From an uncultured Phycisphaera sp. (GTDB lineage: Bacteria > Planctomycetota > Phycisphaerae > Phycisphaerales > SM1A02), in the NCBI GenBank assembly GCA_937911845.1, contig CALDQF010000006.1, positions 1 through 14,694 of the forward strand: DNA of 14,694 nucleotides, in the 5' to 3' direction. Both the position numbers and the translations under genes were made by a program. The notes beneath the pieces are model-generated. The model was not told where the DNA came from and ran no database searches. It saw nothing but the letters and a program-made list of their open reading frames with translations. Shown here in pieces: positions 6,799 to 13,912 of the stretch (within the stretch, counting starts at the first letter, position 1; each line of letters begins with the position of its first letter).

Positions 6799-8970
6799 AT
6801 GCTTCTCGCCTGGTGTTTCACCCCTAGTCCCCCACTTCCTGAATCCTATTTGGACCGGTACTGCATCGGCTGTCACGCGGATGAAGACGCAGAAGCAGGA
6901 CTCGACATCGCAGCATTGGTTGAACAAAACGACGCTCTTGGCGATGAATCATCTTGGGTTCACATATTGGAGCGAATCCGTCGTCGTGATATGCCCCCAG
7001 AGGACCACCGCCGCCAACCAGAAGAATCCGCCTCGTCCGAAGCTGAAGCTGCCATTCGAGCTTGGCTTCCCGCCGCCACCCGACGATCCCACATTCCTTT
7101 GCGTCGCATGACCCGCGATGCTTGGACTCGAGCGGTTGATGAATTGGTCTCGGTCCAATTTCCTTCCGATTCTTTTTTCCCAGCAGACGATATTGGTGAA
7201 GGGTTCAATCGCACCGCCAGTTTGCTTCGAATGAGCCCCTTGTTGACCGAGAAATACATGGAAGCAGCCGAGCAAGTGGCCAGCATGGCGTTGGACCCAG
7301 ATCCAGTGCGCCGGTTCCCATCAAAATCTGCCCAAGGCGTCAATCTTCAAACAGAACGTGGTATTCGGCGATTTGGGGGGGTTTATTTGTCCACCCGGGG
7401 GGAAGTGAAGACGGTCTTTGAAGTGGAACGTCGGGGCCGTTACGAGGTGCAAGCCAAGGTGGCGGGACAACAAGCAGGACCAGAACCAGTTCAATTTGTT
7501 ATTCGGTCTGGTTCAACCCAGAGCAAACCTATTTCGGTTTCCTCACCCCTGTCTGATCCGACGATCATTCGGTACACCACTCAACTGAACGCAGGACCAA
7601 TTGAAATTGGTGCTGCTTTTATCAACGACTTTTTTGACAAGGGTGCACCCAAACCAAACGATCGCAATGCTCTGGTTCTTGAACTGGTGTTGGTTGGACC
7701 GTTAGACCGTCCTTTTCCAGACCACTTTTTGAACAAGCTTCCGAGCACTCAAAACCTCAACACACTTCGGAAGGTTCTTCGAGACCTGACCCAACGGGCT
7801 TTTCGAGGCAACACACGACCAGATGATGTCGATCGACTGTTGTCATTGTCTCACACCGAAGACACGTGGAACGATCGACTGCAAGATGCTTTGGTGGGAA
7901 TATTGATGAGTCCCAGATTCCTTCTTACCGCCGAAGGTTCAACCGAAACTCCAAGGCAAATTGAAGATCAAGAGTTGGCGGCAAAACTTGCTTCTTTTCT
8001 TTGGAATAGCCTCCCTGATCGATCACTGCTTCGTGAAGTTGAGAAGGGAACGCTTTCTCAAAAAGATGTATTGCAGAGAACCATCAAGAGAATGCTGAAA
8101 GACCCCCGGTCCCGATCTATTGCCGAGAACTTCGGCTTGCAATGGTTGCACCTTGATGTTCTGGATAAGCATCGGCCAGACCCAGATCGTTTTCCAAATA
8201 TTGACACCAACCTCCGTCAATCCATGCAGCAAGAGACCATTTATTTCTTGGACCACATCTTGCGCCGCGATCTTCCAGTCGATGAACTTATCACTGCCAA
8301 TTACACTTTCGTGAATTCAACACTCGCTGATCATTATGGCTTTCGACCTGTGCCTTCGGGAAAATACCGACGGGTTCGGACACCAGACGAATCTTTGGGC
8401 TTGTTGAGACACGCTTCTGTTTTGATGGCCACCAGCAACCCAACACGGACCAGTCCGGTCAAGCGAGGAAAGTGGGTGCTGACCAGTTTGCTTGATGCGC
8501 CCCCACCGCCCGCCCCTCCCGGCGTCGATGGCTTGACGGCCGATGGACAAGTCGAAGGGATGTCGCTGCGACAACAAATGGAGCTGCATCGAGCCAATCC
8601 AGATTGTGCGAGTTGCCATATCCGGATGGACGCTTTGGGGTTTGCACTGGAAGGGTTCGATGCGGTTGGCCGAGCAAAATCAACACCCGATATCGATGAT
8701 CTCGCCGAGCTTCCCGATGGCACAAAGTTCCGTGGGGCCTCTGGTCTTCGCGACGTGCTCCTTTTAGACCCTAAACCATTCCGTCGTTCTTTGGCGAGAC
8801 ACCTGTTGGTGTACGCCACGCAGCGCGGCACTGGACCATCAGACGACGCGCTGTTGGATGAACTTTCAAGAGAACCCATTACCCTTTCTCAAATGATCGA
8901 GAAAATTGCCATGTCCGATGCTTTTTTGCACCAAGGTGTCGATCGAGTTGACTTAGGATCGGCTCGATGA
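6799..8970 (+). CDS. Planctomycete multidomain cytochrome c-like protein (PSCyt1/DUF1587/1595/1592/1588/1585)
   Basis: 723 residues with the domain order of a family greatly expanded in Planctomycetes: a cytochrome-like segment with haem motif CIGCH (22-26), DUF1587 (about 100-163), a beta-rich carbohydrate-binding-like stretch (about 190-300), DUF1595 (320-380), DUF1592 (387-515), DUF1588 (530-628, with a second haem motif CASCH at 603-607) and DUF1585 (640-713). Covalent haem binding would place it outside the cytoplasmic membrane and suggests electron transfer, but the family's reaction is not established. The ATG at 6799 is the only plausible start, because an in-frame TGA lies 30 bases upstream with no alternative start codon between. 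The resulting N-terminus (MLLAWCFTPSPP) is too short for a normal signal peptide, which is odd for a haem protein. No Shine-Dalgarno is seen. The stop overlaps the next start by 4 bases. Confidence 0.93.
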   Translation: MLLAWCFTPSPPLPESYLDRYCIGCHADEDAEAGLDIAALVEQNDALGDESSWVHILERIRRRDMPPEDHRRQPEESASSEAEAAIRAWLPAATRRSHIPLRRMTRDAWTRAVDELVSVQFPSDSFFPADDIGEGFNRTASLLRMSPLLTEKYMEAAEQVASMALDPDPVRRFPSKSAQGVNLQTERGIRRFGGVYLSTRGEVKTVFEVERRGRYEVQAKVAGQQAGPEPVQFVIRSGSTQSKPISVSSPLSDPTIIRYTTQLNAGPIEIGAAFINDFFDKGAPKPNDRNALVLELVLVGPLDRPFPDHFLNKLPSTQNLNTLRKVLRDLTQRAFRGNTRPDDVDRLLSLSHTEDTWNDRLQDALVGILMSPRFLLTAEGSTETPRQIEDQELAAKLASFLWNSLPDRSLLREVEKGTLSQKDVLQRTIKRMLKDPRSRSIAENFGLQWLHLDVLDKHRPDPDRFPNIDTNLRQSMQQETIYFLDHILRRDLPVDELITANYTFVNSTLADHYGFRPVPSGKYRRVRTPDESLGLLRHASVLMATSNPTRTSPVKRGKWVLTSLLDAPPPPAPPGVDGLTADGQVEGMSLRQQMELHRANPDCASCHIRMDALGFALEGFDAVGRAKSTPDIDDLAELPDGTKFRGASGLRDVLLLDPKPFRRSLARHLLVYATQRGTGPSDDALLDELSREPITLSQMIEKIAMSDAFLHQGVDRVDLGSAR

Positions 8971-10316
8971 CGTCTTGTGATCGCAGAACTGTCCTTCGTG
9001 GCCTCGGCACTGCGGTCACTCTGCCATGGTTGGAAGCCTTTTGCGGTGGTAAATTTGCCAACGCCACTTCTGGTTTAAACACGACACCCCTTCGATCTGC
9101 GTTCATGTTCATACCCAATGGGGTCCACGCCCCTGATTGGATTCCCGACCAACAGGTTCATGGGGAGCGTGGTTTGACACCTCTTCTTGAGCCAATCTCT
9201 GGTCAACGGGACCGCATTAGTGTCTTGGTCGGTCTTGATCACCACAACGCCAAAGCTCTAGGGGATGGACCTGGGGATCACGCTCGATCATCAGCTTGCT
9301 TTTTGACCGCCGCTCACCCCAGAAAGACATCGGGCGAGGACATCGAAGCGGGAATTTCGGTCGATCAGGTTCTGGCCAAAGCCCTCCGTGGTCGAACCAG
9401 GTTCAACTCTCTTGAACTTGGTTGTGAAGGAAGCATGGGGACCGGTGGATGCGATTCTGGTTATGCCTGTTTGTATTCGGGGAATATTTCTTGGTCTGCG
9501 CCCGATCGACCCTCCCCAAAAGAGTCCAACCCCCGTGCGTTGTACGACCGACTTTTTGCTGCGGCTCGTACCGTTGAAGCCAAACAGGCTCAAGCCGAAC
9601 GTTTTGAAACCCGTCGGAGTGTTTTGGACTTTGTCCGCGAAGACGCACGCCAACTTGAAAGAAAACTTGGTGCGGGAGACCGTGATCGGCTCGATGAGTA
9701 TTTTGAAGGACTTCGTGGGGTTGAGCGACAACTTGAGTATCTGGATCAAGCGGAGCTGGCGACCACCAACCTTCCTTTTGACCGTCCCAAAGTGCATCCC
9801 GAGAACTATCGAGAACACCTCCGTCTCATGTTGGACTTGATGACTGTGGCGTTCCAAACCGATCAAACCCGAATCGCCACGATGATGTGGGCCAACGAAG
9901 GTACCAACAGATCTTTCCCCTTCTTGGGCGTGAAAGAAGGCCACCATCATTTGTCGCACCACAAAGGTGACCTCTCCATGATCGAAGGTATTCGCGCGAT
10001 CAACCGATTCCAGAATGAAGAATTCAATCGGTTCATTGGCCGCTTGGCCAAGATCCCCGAGGGGGAAGGATCATTGCTGGATCACACCATGATCCTGTTT
10101 GGCAGTGCTATCCGAGACGGCAACCGGCATGACCATGATGACCTGCCTATTTTGATGGCAGGTGGGGAAGCTGCGGGATTACAGCATGGCAAGAACCATT
10201 ATCTCCAAGGCAAAACCCCGTTGGCCAACCTGTTTGTTTCATTTATGCAGACGATGGGTGCAGAGGTTGATGCTTTCGGTGACTCGACTGGTACGATTGA
10301 TCTTCCGGGAATCTAA
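8967..10316 (+). CDS. DUF1552 family protein, Tat-exported
   Basis: 449 residues. The N-terminus DRRTVLRGLG (residues 5-14), followed by a hydrophobic stretch, TLPWLEA and ...ANA, is a twin-arginine type leader, so the protein is probably exported folded. The GGCDSGYACLYSGNISW block near residues 160-178 and the GHHHLSHH histidine cluster near 325-332 are characteristic of the DUF1552 family. Planctomycetes commonly encode DUF1552 next to a DUF1592-type cytochrome, as here. The biochemical role is unknown; a distant relation to alkaline-phosphatase-fold hydrolases has been considered for similar families, but I cannot show it from the sequence. Its ATG sits in an ATGA overlap with the cytochrome stop, indicating translational coupling and a shared transcript. 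It is probably followed in the same operon by the M16 peptidase. Confidence 0.92.
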   Translation: MTSCDRRTVLRGLGTAVTLPWLEAFCGGKFANATSGLNTTPLRSAFMFIPNGVHAPDWIPDQQVHGERGLTPLLEPISGQRDRISVLVGLDHHNAKALGDGPGDHARSSACFLTAAHPRKTSGEDIEAGISVDQVLAKALRGRTRFNSLELGCEGSMGTGGCDSGYACLYSGNISWSAPDRPSPKESNPRALYDRLFAAARTVEAKQAQAERFETRRSVLDFVREDARQLERKLGAGDRDRLDEYFEGLRGVERQLEYLDQAELATTNLPFDRPKVHPENYREHLRLMLDLMTVAFQTDQTRIATMMWANEGTNRSFPFLGVKEGHHHLSHHKGDLSMIEGIRAINRFQNEEFNRFIGRLAKIPEGEGSLLDHTMILFGSAIRDGNRHDHDDLPILMAGGEAAGLQHGKNHYLQGKTPLANLFVSFMQTMGAEVDAFGDSTGTIDLPGI

Positions 10317-10333
10317 ACCCCCAGGAGACCAAG

Positions 10334-11572
10334 ATGTCGGCACCATCAGAAGGCGTGGTCCATCGCCAGCACCAACTAGAAAATGGCTTGGTGATCTCGG
10401 CCGAGATCGACCCCCAAGCTGTTTCGGCGGCCTGCGGTTTTTTTGTAGACACCGGTGCTCGTGATGAGCCATCTGGTTTGATGGGTGTAAGCCACTTTTT
10501 GGAACACATGGCCTTTAAAGGTTCTGGCGAATTGACCGGTGAAGCCATCGACAAGGCGTTCGACAATTTGGGGTTGGACCACAATGCGTGGACCAGCGCT
10601 GAAGCAACAGCGTTTTGGATTCACGCTCGGCCTGAGCGGTTGCTTGAAGGCTTCCCTGTTCTTGCCACACTTCTTCGCCCTGAATTGCGCGGCCAAGATC
10701 TTGAAGATGAACGCAAGGTGATTTTGGAAGAAATCGCCATGTATGAAGACGAACCGTTCTGGGTGCTTATCGAAGGTTTGTTAGAGCGGTATTACGCTGA
10801 GAATGGATTGGGACATCGTGTCCTAGGAACCAATACCACGGTTGGTGGAATTTCCCGTGAGGCCATGTCGTCGTATCACATGGAACGATATGGACCCAAC
10901 AACATGATGCTCGCCGCGGCAGGGAATGTTGATTTTGAAGCATTGATCAAATTGGCAGAATCACACACCAGTCATTGGACGAGTGCCCCTGGTCGACCTG
11001 TCCGGCAATCACCCATTCACCAGCAGGTGGCGTTTGAAGTTGAAAAAGAAAATTTGGCGCAGCAATACATTGTTTTGATGATGCCAGCGCCTGATAGAAA
11101 GCACCCCAAGTATGAGGCTGCTTCTATGTTGATGCAAGTTCTTGGAGGAAGCGAATCTGATCTGTTGCACTGGGATTTGGTGGATCCAGGATTGGCTGAG
11201 CACGCTTCAGCAAGCCACGACATGCGAGATGGATCAGGTGAGTTTGTGTGTTGGGCGGTCTCAGATCCTGCCCGGGCGGAAGAAGTCGAGTCTCGACTTC
11301 GCACTCAACTTCAAGGTTTGCGTAACAACATCTCCCACGATGCGTTGTCCCGAGTTCGGGCCCGCGTTGCCACCGCAGCGGCATTGCACGGCGAATTGCC
11401 CCGCGGTCGGATGTCACGCATCGGTCGCCGGTGGTTGTCTCACCGCGATTGGGTTTCGATTGAGGACGAAGTGGAACGCATTCAGAAGGTGACGATGGAA
11501 GATCTTCACGAGATTCTTGATGAATGGTCCTTGGAGCCTCAAGCGGTGGGACGACTTCGACCTGCCGTGTAA
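10334..11572 (+). CDS. M16 family zinc metallopeptidase (processing-peptidase-like)
   Basis: 412 residues, the usual size for bacterial M16B peptidases made of two similar alpha/beta halves. The inverted zinc motif HFLEH (H54, E57, H58) is intact, and the third ligand comes from Glu 132/133 in KVILEEIAMYEDEP, about 75 residues later as expected. R/Y-type substrate-binding residues in the second half were not assigned. There is no signal peptide, so a cytoplasmic enzyme cleaving peptides or leader sequences is likely; the substrate is unknown. AGGAG at 10323-10327, 6 bases before the ATG, is a strong Shine-Dalgarno and fixes the start. The gene begins 17 bp after the DUF1552 stop, which suggests one operon. 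Its TAA ends 2 bp from the stop of the converging HDOD-GGDEF gene. Confidence 0.94.
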   Translation: MSAPSEGVVHRQHQLENGLVISAEIDPQAVSAACGFFVDTGARDEPSGLMGVSHFLEHMAFKGSGELTGEAIDKAFDNLGLDHNAWTSAEATAFWIHARPERLLEGFPVLATLLRPELRGQDLEDERKVILEEIAMYEDEPFWVLIEGLLERYYAENGLGHRVLGTNTTVGGISREAMSSYHMERYGPNNMMLAAAGNVDFEALIKLAESHTSHWTSAPGRPVRQSPIHQQVAFEVEKENLAQQYIVLMMPAPDRKHPKYEAASMLMQVLGGSESDLLHWDLVDPGLAEHASASHDMRDGSGEFVCWAVSDPARAEEVESRLRTQLQGLRNNISHDALSRVRARVATAAALHGELPRGRMSRIGRRWLSHRDWVSIEDEVERIQKVTMEDLHEILDEWSLEPQAVGRLRPAV

Positions 11573-11574
11573 CT

Positions 11575-13086
11575 TCAGGCGGCGTCTTGTTGCCGCAATC
11601 GGTTTGCCACCACAAAGCAACACTGGTTCCGGCCTTCTCGCTTGGCTTGATAGAGCGCGCCGTCGGCAGAATGCAACAAGTCACAAGGTTCGGTGGAGTC
11701 TTGGTCAGGAGTGGCCAGAGCTCCGCCCACACTCATGGTGACTGCGATTGGTGATTGATCGCCAAGAGTTCGGAGAAATGGCTCATCCTCAACCCTGATA
11801 CGAAGTCGCTCAGCCACAGTGGCAATCTCACGCTTGGTTGCACCAGGAAGCAGAACCACAAATTCCTCACCCCCATACCGGCAAAGTACATCCCCTCGTC
11901 GCATGATTTGAGCCATCCTCGTGGCACATTCCTTTAGGACCAGGTCGCCCACAGGATGACCATGGTCATCATTGATGCTTTTGAAATGATCCACATCAAT
12001 CATTAACAATCCGAGTGTGCCCCGGAAGCGTCGAGCCTGTTCGAACCGTTCGTGCAGCTGGTCATCGAAGAATCGCCGGTTGTAGATGCCAGTCAAGCCA
12101 TCCACCGACATCTCCTCTACCAATGCGTCGCGCTGCTCTTCCAGTTGTTTTTCGCGACGACGGTTGTCGATTTGAAGTTGCATCGCGGTTTGTTCCGCTT
12201 CTTGAACCACCCGTTGTAAGTCGACCTGCTCTACGTCAAAGAACCGTGCGACCTCTTCCGCATCGGAGGTCACTTCTTGGATCAAGACTCGGAATTGATC
12301 TTCGTCAATATTGAAAAGACCGTCGGCCAACCGAGCGGCCCGATCAAGTTCTTGATTGATGTTTCGGCCCAACATGGCGGAAGAAATTTCTGAGGCCAAG
12401 AATGAGATCCGACTCACAAAGGGATGATCGGTGGACTTCCCATCGTGGTGGTGGGCAATTGATTCAATGATGGATTCAGGAAGTCTCCACCGGCGGGCCA
12501 ACGCTGCTCCTACGGTGGCGTGGTCAAACCCAAAAGCTTCCCGTTCGTACCCGCCAAGGATGCGGTGATCACTGCCCGCCAATTGTTCGGCGTTGCGAAA
12601 GCGCTCTGGGTCTGCTGCCTGCAACGGGAGCATCCCAATGTCTTGCAACAATCCGGCCGCAAAAGCTTCGTCCGTCAGTTCATGATGTTCAGGAACTCGA
12701 TCTGCGACACGCATGGCGATGCGTCGCGCTGTTGCAGCCGCGGTGGTCGAACGACGCCAAAATCCAACAAAATCAAAGTGGTCTTGGCGTCGACGGGTCA
12801 TATCAACCAAAGAGAAACCCAAGATCAAAGAGACCAGGGCGTTGAATCCCATGTAGCCAATCCCACGTTGAATGCTTGCGACCGGCTTCCCCAGACCGAA
12901 GTACGCGCTGTTGACTGTTCGCAGCACCCGAGCGGTCAAGGCTGGATCCAGCTCCACTCGAGACGCGACCTCCCTGAGGTTGACGTCTTCTTCCCGAGTC
13001 AGGGAGATGACCTCCATGGCCACGGTTGGCAAACCGGGCAGATTTGGGCATTCAAGAATGGATTCGACAGTGAACTTTTGACGCAT
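11575..13086 (-). CDS. HDOD domain - GGDEF domain diguanylate cyclase
   Basis: 503 residues. The N-terminal HDOD domain (about 13-215) starts with the LPGLPTVAMEV pattern and has LLQDIG where a catalytic HD phosphohydrolase would have L-x-HD, so it is probably a sensing or protein-binding module. A helical, coiled-coil-like linker (about 285-325, rich in E, Q and R) leads to a GGDEF domain starting at DGLTGIYNRRFF (329-340). The signature GGEEF (405-409) is intact, with MIDVDHFKSIND supplying the metal aspartates, so it should convert two GTP to cyclic di-GMP. The inhibitory I-site RxxD (R396-D399) lies exactly five residues before GGEEF, predicting product feedback. The ATG at 13086 fits the HDOD start; only a weak GAG precedes it. 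It is cytoplasmic, with no membrane segment. The input signal is unknown. Confidence 0.95.
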   Translation of the reverse strand: MRQKFTVESILECPNLPGLPTVAMEVISLTREEDVNLREVASRVELDPALTARVLRTVNSAYFGLGKPVASIQRGIGYMGFNALVSLILGFSLVDMTRRRQDHFDFVGFWRRSTTAAATARRIAMRVADRVPEHHELTDEAFAAGLLQDIGMLPLQAADPERFRNAEQLAGSDHRILGGYEREAFGFDHATVGAALARRWRLPESIIESIAHHHDGKSTDHPFVSRISFLASEISSAMLGRNINQELDRAARLADGLFNIDEDQFRVLIQEVTSDAEEVARFFDVEQVDLQRVVQEAEQTAMQLQIDNRRREKQLEEQRDALVEEMSVDGLTGIYNRRFFDDQLHERFEQARRFRGTLGLLMIDVDHFKSINDDHGHPVGDLVLKECATRMAQIMRRGDVLCRYGGEEFVVLLPGATKREIATVAERLRIRVEDEPFLRTLGDQSPIAVTMSVGGALATPDQDSTEPCDLLHSADGALYQAKREGRNQCCFVVANRLRQQDAA

Positions 13087-13102
13087 GAAAGTCTCGCAGT
13101 GT

Positions 13103-13133
13103 GGCTAAGCCGACGAGTCTTCATCGGTTGGCC
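13103..13133 (-). repeat. Imperfect inverted repeat ahead of the HDOD-GGDEF start
   Basis: On the plus strand GGCTAAGCCGA (13103-13113) can pair with TCGGTTGGCC (13124-13133) around a 10-base loop, with one wobble and one bulged G. On the minus strand it would sit in the leader 16 bases before the GGDEF gene start. No T-run follows, so a terminator is unlikely. The structure is weak and may be chance. Confidence 0.3.
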
Positions 13134-13255
13134 TCGGGGCAAGGTCCCGTTTCAATGCCAATCAACCACCCAAGAGTTCCGATTATTCCGGCAACCCAGA
13201 TGGAAATGTCCACGACCATGATGGAGGTGCTTCGCCAAGAATCCGACTGCTCCAT
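13121..13255 (-). CDS. Possible 44-residue single-span membrane peptide, unknown
   Basis: A short ORF between recO and the HDOD-GGDEF gene. It begins with a polar stretch (MEQSDSWRST) and continues with a hydrophobic run of about 18 residues (ISIWVAGIIGTLGWLIGI), enough for one membrane span, then ends in a short polar tail with one Cys. It overlaps the recO 3' end by 73 bases in another frame. The internal ATG at 13219 would give a 32-residue version overlapping by 37 bases. Neither start has a Shine-Dalgarno. I know of no family; it could be a chance reading frame. Confidence 0.3.
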   Translation of the reverse strand: MEQSDSWRSTSIMVVDISIWVAGIIGTLGWLIGIETGPCPEANR

Positions 13256-13902
13256 GCCGCCAGAAGTCGAGCCGATTTGGCCCAAGCATCAGAGTCATGG
13301 GGGGATCCTTCATTTTCTCGGACCAAACTCTGGAGCACCATGACGGTGCCCGGACTCAAGCGCCACGCTTTTGAATTGGTCTCAAAATCACAGAGCTGCC
13401 CTGCTTCAGGATCGAAGGCGGCTTGGTTGGGTGAGACACTTTCATCCACCAATGGACCGAAGCCTGCTGCTTGAAGAAGAAGCCACAACGTTCGGCACAA
13501 TGCTTCGTCAGGCAGGCCACCCCTCTCTAAGGCTTCGAGACCGTCGTGCAACGCCCAAAAGGCATGCTGGTCAACCTCAGCCCCTCGATTGAGCTTCTCC
13601 GCAAGATCAACCATGGCCAACGCAGCGCGGTTTGCTTGTTCGTTTCGTCGAGGTGTTCGCCAAGATTTGCTCTCTTGCCACTCGCTGAGTGTTTCCAATT
13701 CACGACCAGCTTTGTGAAAGAAAACCAGCGTGCCCATGGTGAGGGGTTCAAATCCTCCCCCGAATGATCCTGGCACACGTCGTGCTCCTTTGGCCAAGCC
13801 CCGAATCAAACCATGGTCTGATGTCAAAATACAGACGGTTTGGCTCGTTTCACTGAACGGCCATTGTCGAAGGCAAATACCAGTGGTTTGCAGTGGGGGC
13901 AT
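13183..13902 (-). CDS. recO: DNA repair protein RecO
   Basis: 239 residues, the normal RecO size. The N-terminal OB-fold region has the family pattern: a 'LRQWPFSETSQTVCILTSDHG'-like opening, then LIRGLAKGARR near residue 35 and FEPLTMGTLVFF. An alpha-helical C-terminal region follows (AAGFGPLVDE). RecO anneals single strands and works with RecR to load RecA at gaps. The four-cysteine zinc cluster of some RecO proteins is not preserved; only one Cys (in GQLCDFE) remains in that region. The start at 13902 (MPPLQTTG) is chosen because the longer open frame to 14094 lies inside the amidase gene and lacks RecO similarity; no Shine-Dalgarno is visible. It begins 10 bp after the amidase stop, so the two are probably co-transcribed. 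Confidence 0.88.
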   Translation of the reverse strand: MPPLQTTGICLRQWPFSETSQTVCILTSDHGLIRGLAKGARRVPGSFGGGFEPLTMGTLVFFHKAGRELETLSEWQESKSWRTPRRNEQANRAALAMVDLAEKLNRGAEVDQHAFWALHDGLEALERGGLPDEALCRTLWLLLQAAGFGPLVDESVSPNQAAFDPEAGQLCDFETNSKAWRLSPGTVMVLQSLVRENEGSPHDSDAWAKSARLLAAWSSRILGEAPPSWSWTFPSGLPE

Positions 13903-13912
13903 GAAAGAGCGG

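Noticed and set aside
8334..8879. 181-residue minus-strand ORF inside the cytochrome gene
   Set aside because: Ser/Pro/Arg-rich antisense shadow across the DUF1588/DUF1585 region, which is clearly coding on the plus strand.
9291..9962. 223-residue minus-strand ORF inside the DUF1552 gene
   Set aside because: Antisense to conserved DUF1552 motifs; low-complexity basic protein without family features.
12520..13221. 233-residue plus-strand ORF opposite the HDOD domain
   Set aside because: Complementary to the conserved HDOD region; no motif and no ribosome-binding site.
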